A DNA stretch of 64,000 nt, taken from the NCBI RefSeq assembly GCF_026625645.1, contig NZ_CP113056.1:3013001-3077000 (forward strand). Reading direction: 5' to 3'. The translations under genes and the position numbers were made by a program. Shown piece by piece: positions 20,397 to 27,607 of the stretch. The first letter of the stretch is position 1. Every line of letters begins with the position of its first letter. The DNA is from Ancylobacter sp. SL191 (GTDB lineage Bacteria > Pseudomonadota > Alphaproteobacteria > Rhizobiales > Xanthobacteraceae). The notes beneath the pieces were generated by a model. The model saw nothing but the letters and a program-made list of their open reading frames with translations. It was not told the DNA's origin and made no database searches.

Positions 20397-22271
20397 GTGC
20401 TTCACAGTCTGCCGCGGGATCGTCACGGCCCGGAGGCCTTCGCCGAGAGCGAAGGCTGGCAGCTTCTGGGCGCCGAGGCGGGCACGCGCGCCCTTTCCGA
20501 CGTCACGCAGCTGCGTCCCTGGCTGGAGGCGTGGCTCTTGCTGCAATGCGCGCTGATTGGTGACGTGGCGGCCGCCACGGTGACGCTCGACGCAGCGGTT
20601 GGCGTGCCGGTCTCCGTTTTCTGGCCGCCCGGTTCGCGCGCGTCCTATCCCGTGGAAGCCGCCGCCAGCGTCCGCACCCGCACGCGCGGCATGGTCAAGG
20701 ATGAGGCGGAGGACGGGGCGGGCGCGGCGACGGTTCTGCTCGCCTTTCCGCTGATGCTCGATGGACAGGCGTTCGGCGGTGTCGCGCTTCGCCTTGAGCC
20801 GCGCTCCCCCGAAGCCCTGCGCCTCGCCATGCGGCACATGCAATGGGGCGTCGCCTGGCTCCGCGAATGGCAGGCGGGTGAGCGGCTCGACACGTTGAGG
20901 GCCAGCGATTCCGCCGGCCGCGCGCTGCTGGATCTGCTCGCCGCGGCTCTGGAGCCCAACGGCCTCAAGGCGAGCCTGCGCAGCCTCGCCATCGAGCTGG
21001 CGGAGCGCTTTGGCTGCGAGCGCGTCTCGGCGGGCATCGTCCGGGGCAATCACGCCACGGTTCTCGCGATCTCCCACAGCGCGAGCTTCGGCAAGGACAT
21101 GAACCTCGTGCGCCTCATCGGCGAGGCGATGGACGAGGCGATTGACCAGCGCGCGCTGGTGCAGGTGCCCGCGCCGCCGGGGTCGCTGGTCGCCAGCCGG
21201 ATGCATGAGCAGCTGATGCGGGGCCATGGCGCCGCGACGGTGCTGACCGTGCCGATGCCGCTGCGCGATGGCTTCATCGGGGCGATCACGCTGGAGCGCG
21301 CGGGGGATGATGCCTTTGCCGCCGAGGATGTGCGGCTGATCGACCTACTGGCCACCGCCCTCGCGCCGATTGTCGAGGAGAAGCGTCTGAATGACCGGCC
21401 GCTGGCGGTCAAGGCCTGGGATGCGCTGCTGGTGGAGATCGGCAAGGTCACCGGGCCGCGCCATGCGCTGCGCAAGGCTTTCGCGGCGGGGGGCGTGCTT
21501 CTCCTCCTGCTGTTCACTTTCTGGTATGGCAGCTACCGCGTGACGGCCGAGGCGCTCGTCGAGGGCCGGGTGCAGCGGGCCATGACGGCGGGCTTCGATG
21601 GCTTCCTGCGCGAAGCGCCGGTGCGTGCCGGCGACCAGGTTCGCGAGGGCGACGAACTCGCGCGGCTCGATGACCGCGAGCTGGTGTTGGAGCGGCTGCG
21701 CTGGGCGACGGAGCGCCAGCGGCTCGCCTTCGAATATGAGCGTGCGCTGGGTGAGCGCAACCGCAGCGAACTGCGCCTGCTGACCAATCAAATCGAGCAG
21801 GCCGATGCGCAAATTCAGCTGATCGATGCCCAGATACAGCGAGCCCGGATCACCGCGCCCTTCGATGGGTTGATCGTGTCCGGTGATCATTCCCAATCCA
21901 TCGGCGCGGCGGTGCAGCGTGGGCAGGTACTGTTCGAGGTCATCCCCGACGGTGGCTACCGCATCGTGCTGCATGTGGATGAGACGCAGCTTGGCGAACT
22001 GCGACCCGGGCAGAAGGGTGAACTTGTGCTCGCCGCCCTGCCGGGAGAAACCTTCCCTTTGACGCTCGCTCGCATCACCTCGGTCGCCGAGGCGGCGGAG
22101 GGACGCAACCGTTTCCGGGTCGAGGCGACGCCCGACGGCGCCACGCAGGAGCTGCGGCCGGGCATGCGTGGTGTCGCCAAGATCGAGGTCGGCGAGCGCC
22201 GGGTTATCTGGATCTGGTTGCGCAGCGCCATCGATTGGATGCGTCTCGCGCTCTGGCGCTGGATTCCCTGA
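20397..22271 (+). CDS. GAF-domain HlyD-type membrane fusion protein
   Basis: A 624-residue protein with a GTG start preceded by GGGGAG at 20381. Residues about 180-330 form a GAF-like cytoplasmic domain. A single transmembrane segment (about 363-380, LLLLLFTFWYG) follows. Residues about 385-620 are a periplasmic adaptor of the HlyD class, with a split lipoyl motif (AGDQVREGDELARLDD), a short coiled-coil hairpin rich in Arg/Glu/Gln, and beta-barrel strands. HlyD proteins normally bridge an inner-membrane exporter to an outer-membrane channel. The large cytoplasmic GAF extension is unusual for the class and suggests ligand or partner sensing. The next gene starts 15 bases downstream. No ABC ATPase partner is encoded nearby. 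Confidence 0.85.
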   Translation: MLHSLPRDRHGPEAFAESEGWQLLGAEAGTRALSDVTQLRPWLEAWLLLQCALIGDVAAATVTLDAAVGVPVSVFWPPGSRASYPVEAAASVRTRTRGMVKDEAEDGAGAATVLLAFPLMLDGQAFGGVALRLEPRSPEALRLAMRHMQWGVAWLREWQAGERLDTLRASDSAGRALLDLLAAALEPNGLKASLRSLAIELAERFGCERVSAGIVRGNHATVLAISHSASFGKDMNLVRLIGEAMDEAIDQRALVQVPAPPGSLVASRMHEQLMRGHGAATVLTVPMPLRDGFIGAITLERAGDDAFAAEDVRLIDLLATALAPIVEEKRLNDRPLAVKAWDALLVEIGKVTGPRHALRKAFAAGGVLLLLLFTFWYGSYRVTAEALVEGRVQRAMTAGFDGFLREAPVRAGDQVREGDELARLDDRELVLERLRWATERQRLAFEYERALGERNRSELRLLTNQIEQADAQIQLIDAQIQRARITAPFDGLIVSGDHSQSIGAAVQRGQVLFEVIPDGGYRIVLHVDETQLGELRPGQKGELVLAALPGETFPLTLARITSVAEAAEGRNRFRVEATPDGATQELRPGMRGVAKIEVGERRVIWIWLRSAIDWMRLALWRWIP

Positions 22272-22286
22272 TCAGGCAGGGCATTC

Positions 22287-24437
22287 ATGGCCGTTTCCCA
22301 CCACAGCCCCTCCTGGTACCGCGTCTGCGGGCTGCGCCCTCGGCTGCGCGCGCATGTGCAGATCCACCGGCAGAGCTTCCGCGGTACCGTCTGGCATGTC
22401 GTGCAGGACACCCAGTCGGGTCGGTTCCACCGCCTGTCGACAGCCGCCTATCATCTCGTCTGCCTGATGGATGGGAGACGGACGGTTGAGGAGATCTGGC
22501 TCGCCGTGTGCGAGCGGATGGGCGCCCAGCAGCCAACGCAGGAGGACGTGGTGCGGCTGCTCTCCCTGCTGCACGCTGCCGATCTGACGACTGGCGGCAC
22601 TGCGCCTCATCTCGACGATCTCACCGAGCGCGAGCGTGCCAAGAGCCGTCAGGACATGTGGTCCCGGGTGCGCAATCCGCTGGCGATCCGTCTTCCGCTG
22701 GTGGATCCCGACCGGTTCCTGACCGCCACATTGCCCTTTCTGCGGCCGCTCTTCACGCGCTGGGCGCTGGTTGCCTGGAGCGTTCTGGTGCTCATTGGCG
22801 CGGTGCTGGCGGCAGTGAACTGGGACGCCCTGATGGCGTCCGTGTTCGAGACCGAGTTTCTGGCGCAAAACATCGCGCTCGCCTTGCTGATCTTTCCCGT
22901 CGTGAAGCTCGTTCACGAGTTTGGGCACGGCTACGCGACCAAGATGTGGGGCGGGGAGGTGCATGAGCTCGGCGTCATGCTGTTGGCCTTCATGCCGGTG
23001 CCCTATGTCGATGCCTCGGCCTCGACCGCCTTTCGCGAACGCGGCCGCAGGGCCGTGGTGGGCGGGGCAGGGATCATTGTCGAGCTGGCGATTGCCGCCC
23101 TCGGCATGATCGTCTGGGTGCTGGCGGAGCCGAGCCTTGTCCGCGCGGTGGCGTTCAACGTGGTGCTGACCTGCTCGGTCTCGACCCTCGTGTTCAACGC
23201 CAACCCGCTGCTGCGCTTCGACGGCTATTACGTGCTGAGCGACCTGATCGAGGTGCCAAACCTCGCCCAGCGGGCCAATCGCTACATGATGCATCTGATC
23301 CAGCATCGGCTGTTCGGCCTGCCGGACCTTGAATCGCCGGTGGAATCGCCGGGCGAGCCGCTGATCTTCGTCGTCTACGCGGTTGCCTCCTTCATCTATC
23401 GCACGGTGGTGATGGTCGGCGTGGCGCTGTTCATCGCAACGCATTTCGTGCTGATCGGCGTGCCGCTGGCCATCGCCAGCCTTGTGACGGCGATTGTATT
23501 GCCACTGATGAAAGGGCTGCACTATGTGCTGGCCGATCCGCGGCTCGGGGTGCATCGCCGACGCGCGGTCATAGTGAGCGGGCTCGGCGTCGGAATCCTT
23601 CTTGTGCTGCTCCTCGCCGTGCCGCTCCCCTATGCCACCCTCGCGCAAGGCGTGGTGTGGGTCGCCGACGATGCGGCGACGGTGCGCGTGCGCAGCCCGG
23701 GCGTGGTTGCCGCCGTGCCAGCCGGCGATGGGAGCAAGGTGGATGCTCAGGCCCCGCTGATCGACCTCTATGATCCCGTCCTCGCGATCAAGGCGCGCAT
23801 CGCCGAGAAGCAGCTGGAGGAACTGCGCATCAAGCTGGAGGCGCTCGACCTGTCGGACCGGGTCGGCGGCAACATCCTGCGCGAGCAGATCCGCGAAAGC
23901 GAAGCACAGCTTGCCGATATGCGCCGCCAAATCGACGATCTGGCCCTCCTATCCCCGGCCGAAGGCCGGCTTCGGCTGCTTGACGCCACCGACCTGATGG
24001 GCCGCTACCCCCGCAAGGGCGACGTGGTCGGCTATGTCGTCAGCGGGGAGGGGCCGGTCGTGCGGGCCTTCGTGCCGCAGAGCGAGATTGACCTTGTGCT
24101 GCGCCATACCAGCGCCGTCGCCGTCCGCCTTGCCGCGGACAAATCCCGTAGCCTTCCGGCGCAGATCGAGCGCCAGGTGCCGGCTGCGGTGACGGAGCTG
24201 CCACATCCCGTGCTCGCGCCGGGGGGCGGTGGCAGCCTGCTGGTCGACCCGAATATGCCGGGCCGGCTGAAGCCACTCGACACGCTGTTCGAGGTGGATC
24301 TACGCGTCAGCGGCCTGCGCGATGACGCGCCGCTCGGCATGCGGGCCTATGTGCGCTTCCAGCATCCGCCGGAGCCGATCGCCCTTCGCTGGATACGGGA
24401 CCTGCGCCAGCTGTTCCTGCGGCATTTCGATGTCTGA
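22287..24437 (+). CDS. PqqD-like / M50 metalloprotease / HlyD fusion protein
   Basis: A 716-residue polytopic protein. Residues about 15-95 resemble a PqqD-like winged domain, the fold used in RiPP systems to bind precursor leader peptides. Next comes a multi-pass M50 (site-2 protease type) core with the zinc motif HEFGH at 210-214 and a second motif NPLLRFDGYY near 305-315 that supplies the Asp ligand. Residues about 465-700 carry a lipoyl/coiled-coil HlyD-like periplasmic part. All motifs named are visible. Related proteins occur in peptide maturation and export loci. Here the protein may recognise and cleave a leader of the giant protein, or act as the inner-membrane adaptor; both are inference. 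It overlaps the SecA-like gene by 8 bases, so the two are translationally coupled. Confidence 0.85.
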   Translation: MAVSHHSPSWYRVCGLRPRLRAHVQIHRQSFRGTVWHVVQDTQSGRFHRLSTAAYHLVCLMDGRRTVEEIWLAVCERMGAQQPTQEDVVRLLSLLHAADLTTGGTAPHLDDLTERERAKSRQDMWSRVRNPLAIRLPLVDPDRFLTATLPFLRPLFTRWALVAWSVLVLIGAVLAAVNWDALMASVFETEFLAQNIALALLIFPVVKLVHEFGHGYATKMWGGEVHELGVMLLAFMPVPYVDASASTAFRERGRRAVVGGAGIIVELAIAALGMIVWVLAEPSLVRAVAFNVVLTCSVSTLVFNANPLLRFDGYYVLSDLIEVPNLAQRANRYMMHLIQHRLFGLPDLESPVESPGEPLIFVVYAVASFIYRTVVMVGVALFIATHFVLIGVPLAIASLVTAIVLPLMKGLHYVLADPRLGVHRRRAVIVSGLGVGILLVLLLAVPLPYATLAQGVVWVADDAATVRVRSPGVVAAVPAGDGSKVDAQAPLIDLYDPVLAIKARIAEKQLEELRIKLEALDLSDRVGGNILREQIRESEAQLADMRRQIDDLALLSPAEGRLRLLDATDLMGRYPRKGDVVGYVVSGEGPVVRAFVPQSEIDLVLRHTSAVAVRLAADKSRSLPAQIERQVPAAVTELPHPVLAPGGGGSLLVDPNMPGRLKPLDTLFEVDLRVSGLRDDAPLGMRAYVRFQHPPEPIALRWIRDLRQLFLRHFDV

Positions 24438-26439
24438 GCCGGTTGATGGATTGGCGATGGGGCCCCTGCCAAGCCCCGTGCTCTATGCCGAGCGTTCCAG
24501 CGAGCCGCCGCGCCGGGCCGACCGGCTGCTCAAGCGCCTCGAGGCACTCGTCATTCCCCGTTTCGCCCGGCGCCGGCAGGCGCAGCTTGCCCGCATCGTG
24601 CCGCTGGTCCACGCCGCCGCCGCAGGGCTGGAGGGGCTGGACGATGAGGAGGTTGCCAGCCGCGCGCAGGCGATGGCGGGGCGACTGCGGCGCAGCCGGA
24701 GCCCGGCGATGGAGGATATCGCCGCGACCTTCGCCCTGGTGCGGGAGGTCTCCGGCCGCATGCTCGGCATGAAGCACCATGATGTCCAGCTGATGGGCGG
24801 CTTCGCCCTGATGAGCGGCATGATCGCCGAGATGAACACCGGCGAGGGCAAGACCCTCACCGCCACGCTCGCGGCTGTCACTGCAGCGCTCGCGGGCAAG
24901 CCGGTGCATGTGGTGACGGTGAACGATTATCTGGCCCGCCGCGATGCGGAAAAGCTCGCGCCCATCTTCGGCTTCTTCGGCCTCTCCGTCGGTGTCGTCG
25001 CCGCCGGCATGGAGCGGGATGCACGGCGCGCGGCCTATGCCTGCGACGTGACCTACTGCACCAATAAGGAACTGGCGTTCGATCACCTCAAGGATCGGCT
25101 GGTCCTTGCCGGAGCGGGCGGCAATCTGCGCCGCAAGATACGCTTTGCCGGCCGGGGGGGCGACAGCGATGCGCCGGGACGCGATCTGCTCTTGCGCGGC
25201 CTGCATGTCGCGATCGTCGACGAGGCCGACAGCGTGCTGATCGACGAGGCGCGCACGCCGCTCATTCTATCCGGCGAGGCCGAATCTGCCGCTGAGGCGG
25301 AGCTGCTCCGCCAGGCACTGGCGGTGGCGCAAGCCCTGAGGGCCGGGCACGACTTTATCCTCGTTGTTCATCAGAGCCGGATCGACCTCACCGAAACCGG
25401 CCGCAAGCGTCTTGATGGCGAGGCGGCGGCGCGGGGCGGGCTGTGGCTCAACCAGGTGCTGCGCGAGGATGTGGTGGTCAAGGCGCTGACCGCGCTGCAT
25501 GTGATGCTGCGGGGCGAGCAGTACATCGTCCGTGACGGCAAGGTGGAGATCGTCGACGAGTACACCGGCCGCATCATGGCCGAACGCTTCTGGAGCGATG
25601 GGCTTCACCAGCTCGTGGAACTGAAGGAGGGGGTTCCGCTCTCGCCGCGTCGGCGCACGTTGGCGCGCATGACCTATCAGCGTCTGTTTCGCCGCTACGA
25701 GCATTTGTGCGGTATGTCGGGCACGGTGGCGGAGGTGGCGGGCGAACTATGGGAGGTCTATGGCCTGCGCATCGCGCGGATTCCGACACACAAACCACCA
25801 CGGCGGAAGTTGGTCACGGATGTCATCCTTCCACGTTCGCAGGAGCGCTGGAGGACGGTCGCCTACATCGCCGCGCGTTTCCAGCGCCAGCAGGTACCCC
25901 TGCTCATCGGCACACGCTCGGTCGCGGCCTCGCTGGAGGCCAGCCACCATCTAGCCGAAGCCGGTGTCGTCCATCAGGTGCTCAACGCAACTGACGAGGC
26001 GGCAGAGGTTAGCATCGTCGAGAAGGCCGGCCACGCCGGGCAGGTCACGGTCGCGACCAACATGGCTGGCCGTGGCACCGATATTCCGCTCGGGCCGGGC
26101 GTCGCCGAGCGGGGCGGGCTGCTGGTGTTGATGACCGAGCGACACGATTCCGCCCGCGTCGACCGCCAGCTCGCGGGCCGCACCGCGCGCCAGGGAGACC
26201 CGGGCGTGTTCGTCGCGGTGCTGTCGCTGGAGGATAAGCTGCTGGTGGACTGTCCGCTTCTGTCAGCGCGCCTTGCCGCGAGGTTGGCCGCGCGATGGGG
26301 CTCTCCGCGACTCGCCCGCCTCGCCATGCGTCTCGCCCAGCGCTATGCCGAGCGCGATCACGCCCGCATCCGCCGCCAGCTGCTGCAAGCCGACGAGGCG
26401 CTGGAATCCATACTGGCGATCACCGGAACACTGGAATAG
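24430..26439 (+). CDS. Short accessory SecA-like ATPase
   Basis: A 669-residue SecA paralogue, starting at the ATG that overlaps the preceding gene. It retains the SecA hallmark before the Walker A region (KHHDVQLMGG), Walker A TGEGKT at 137-142, DEAD at 264-267, GRGTD at 547-551, and the Q-x-x-G-R-x-x-R-Q-G-D arginine motif at 580-590. Housekeeping SecA is about 850-950 residues. Here the protein ends about 80 residues after that last motif, so most of the helical scaffold/wing region and the zinc-binding C-terminus are absent. It is probably a dedicated motor for the giant protein and not the general translocase. Mobile-element debris begins directly downstream, so a truncation by insertion cannot be excluded. 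Confidence 0.88.
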   Translation: MSEPVDGLAMGPLPSPVLYAERSSEPPRRADRLLKRLEALVIPRFARRRQAQLARIVPLVHAAAAGLEGLDDEEVASRAQAMAGRLRRSRSPAMEDIAATFALVREVSGRMLGMKHHDVQLMGGFALMSGMIAEMNTGEGKTLTATLAAVTAALAGKPVHVVTVNDYLARRDAEKLAPIFGFFGLSVGVVAAGMERDARRAAYACDVTYCTNKELAFDHLKDRLVLAGAGGNLRRKIRFAGRGGDSDAPGRDLLLRGLHVAIVDEADSVLIDEARTPLILSGEAESAAEAELLRQALAVAQALRAGHDFILVVHQSRIDLTETGRKRLDGEAAARGGLWLNQVLREDVVVKALTALHVMLRGEQYIVRDGKVEIVDEYTGRIMAERFWSDGLHQLVELKEGVPLSPRRRTLARMTYQRLFRRYEHLCGMSGTVAEVAGELWEVYGLRIARIPTHKPPRRKLVTDVILPRSQERWRTVAYIAARFQRQQVPLLIGTRSVAASLEASHHLAEAGVVHQVLNATDEAAEVSIVEKAGHAGQVTVATNMAGRGTDIPLGPGVAERGGLLVLMTERHDSARVDRQLAGRTARQGDPGVFVAVLSLEDKLLVDCPLLSARLAARLAARWGSPRLARLAMRLAQRYAERDHARIRRQLLQADEALESILAITGTLE

Positions 26440-26847
26440 CCGGCGCGCGGCTTTCCAGCCGCAGAACCGCGCATTTTCTGCGTGGAACAAGAGAGCAGAG
26501 TTTTGTTGATAGAGCCTCTACCCTCCACAGAGGGGTCGCGGCGACTAAGTCGCACCACGGAGTAGAGTTGGCAGTGCTGGCGCGCCCGGCGCGATTCGAA
26601 CTATCTTTTGATCGTGAGGCTATCGCAATGATGTTCGTCCGCTTTTGGGGATCCGCCCATTCGAACCCGAATGTCCGCAATGGCGGCGCAAAGCGGACGT
26701 CGCGGCTAGGGCAGTCGAGGGGCATCAATGGGTCAACTTCGACCAATTCTATGGCAGTGAACACTCGCTTTAGTGGTCCCGAACGCGGCGCCGCTGCGCA
26801 TTCATCGATGCTAAAGCAGGCCATCACGCACAGCACAGCCTGCAAGA
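26440..26847. other. Gene-free stretch after the secA-like gene
   Basis: About 400 bases with no convincing gene. Overlapping short frames on both strands look like chance products. Two small hairpins lie just after the SecA-like stop: GCGGCT/AGCCGC at 26447-26462, and GCAGAA/TTCTGC at 26461-26481. Either could end transcription weakly, but there is no clear T-run. A longer inverted repeat lies at 26636-26699. The stretch looks less GC-rich than the flanking genes by eye. Confidence 0.5.
26636..26699. repeat. Intergenic inverted repeat with CGTCCGCTTT arms
   Basis: Arms CGTCCGCTTT (26636-26645) and AAAGCGGACG (26690-26699) are perfect 10-base reverse complements with 44 bases between them. 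Similar GTCCGCTTTTGGG-type motifs are, from memory, common in intergenic DNA of Bradyrhizobium and relatives. That resemblance suggests a dispersed repeat, but it needs a genome search. Confidence 0.4.
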
Positions 26848-27108
26848 TTAATCGATTTGTCTTTGGGTGCCATGTGTTTCCCCGGGCCGGTGATGCTTCT
26901 CAAACGTGCTTCGTCCTTTCGCCTCCCAAAGGCCGCGCGCCTGTTCGCTCTCGCCACTTCTGAGCTTGTTCGCCATCCAGAGCAGCGCGCCATAGATGAC
27001 GGCGCGGTCATCGCCGGTCAGTTCGACGACGCCCGACTTGACCACGAGCCCGCCGAGCTCGATCAGGTGCCGGGTGCGCTTGCGGCGCTCGATCTGCCAG
27101 TCGCGCAT
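26848..27108 (-). CDS. traD: Conjugal transfer protein TraD (Ti-plasmid type)
   Basis: An 86-residue protein resembling the small TraD proteins of Agrobacterium/Rhizobium plasmids: a basic N-terminus, then an IELGGLVVKSG core and a helix with LLWMANKL. In Ti-type systems TraC and TraD assist the TraA relaxase at oriT and are followed by the coupling protein TraG. Here traD directly follows traC (one base apart), but no traG follows; only gene-free DNA lies beyond it. The C-terminal part is longer and more irregular than usual, so the 3' end may have drifted. It is part of a broken transfer module. Confidence 0.75.
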   Translation of the reverse strand: MRDWQIERRKRTRHLIELGGLVVKSGVVELTGDDRAVIYGALLWMANKLRSGESEQARGLWEAKGRSTFEKHHRPGETHGTQRQID

Positions 27109-27109
27109 G

Positions 27110-27436
27110 TCATGCTGCGCCCGTGCCGCCTGATGGCGGTTGCGTGCCGCTCGGTTGCGCCGGCGTGCCGCCCCCGTCGTGGTCAGCTGCCGCTGCAGAT
27201 CGGCGTGCCCTTCCTTGAAAGAACGCCGCGCCCCGTCGCTCCCATGCCTCCCTCCTGTCAGGGTCCTTTGTCTCGGCCAGCAGGAGCAGTGCGCCGGCCA
27301 ATTCCTCGGCCGTGAGCGCGTCCGCGCCAGTGGCGATCACCAGATCGCCGAGCTGCTGCACCTTGCGGGTCTTGAGCTCTAATGCCTTGTCTTCGAGTGT
27401 CTTCAGCTCCGCGTCGAAGTCCCGTGGTTTGCGCAT
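27110..27436 (-). CDS. traC: Conjugal transfer protein TraC (Ti-plasmid type)
   Basis: A 108-residue protein starting MRKPRDFDAELKTL, typical of the TraC family of rhizobial plasmids; a helical, Lys/Glu-rich N-terminal half is followed by a variable tail rich in Ala, Gly and Pro. The ATG at 27436 is preferred over upstream starts because GGAGAGG lies just before it. TraC is an auxiliary relaxosome protein. The gene is divergent from traA across a 171-base gap holding the candidate oriT, the same layout as in Ti plasmids. Confidence 0.78.
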   Translation of the reverse strand: MRKPRDFDAELKTLEDKALELKTRKVQQLGDLVIATGADALTAEELAGALLLLAETKDPDRREAWERRGAAFFQGRARRSAAAADHDGGGTPAQPSGTQPPSGGTGAA

Positions 27437-27439
27437 CGT

Positions 27440-27446
27440 CCTCTCC
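27440..27446 (-). promoter_or_regulatory. Ribosome binding site deciding the traC start
   Basis: GGAGAGG read on the minus strand, three bases from the ATG at 27436. It favours this start over in-frame upstream alternatives. Confidence 0.6.
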
Positions 27447-27544
27447 ATCAGCAATCGATGGATGGATGATAGTTGAGCGTGTTACGGTAGGCTGTAGTGT
27501 TACTGGGACGGACTGGGATGGCCTCGTCGCTCCCGATTTTTTTC

Positions 27545-27590
27545 GAGGGAGGGCGCGCTTATACGTCGTTCCGACGTGCGCTTCGCCGTG
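27545..27590 (+). other. Candidate oriT of the traCD/traA transfer module
   Basis: The traC-traA intergenic gap contains GGGCGCGCTTATACGTCG (27551-27568) followed by a perfect hairpin, ACGTCG (27563-27568)-TTC-CGACGT (27572-27577). A GGGCGC..TTATACGTCG core beside an inverted repeat resembles, from memory, nick regions of Ti and rhizobial plasmids, whose oriT also lies between traCDG and traA. Position and sequence agree, but the nick site is not proven. Confidence 0.6.
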
Positions 27591-27607
27591 GTCATGTTCG
27601 GATCGCG

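Noticed and set aside
26580..26620. Possible left attachment site from a TTCGAAC tract resembling a tRNA T-arm
   Set aside because: Only six to seven bases match the tRNA-Asn 3' end, which is too short and common to call.
26295..26963. Plus- and minus-strand frames (26295-26963 and 26420-26845) in the gap after the SecA-like gene
   Set aside because: They overlap each other, the secA-like gene or traD, have biased composition and contain the inverted repeat; probably non-coding.
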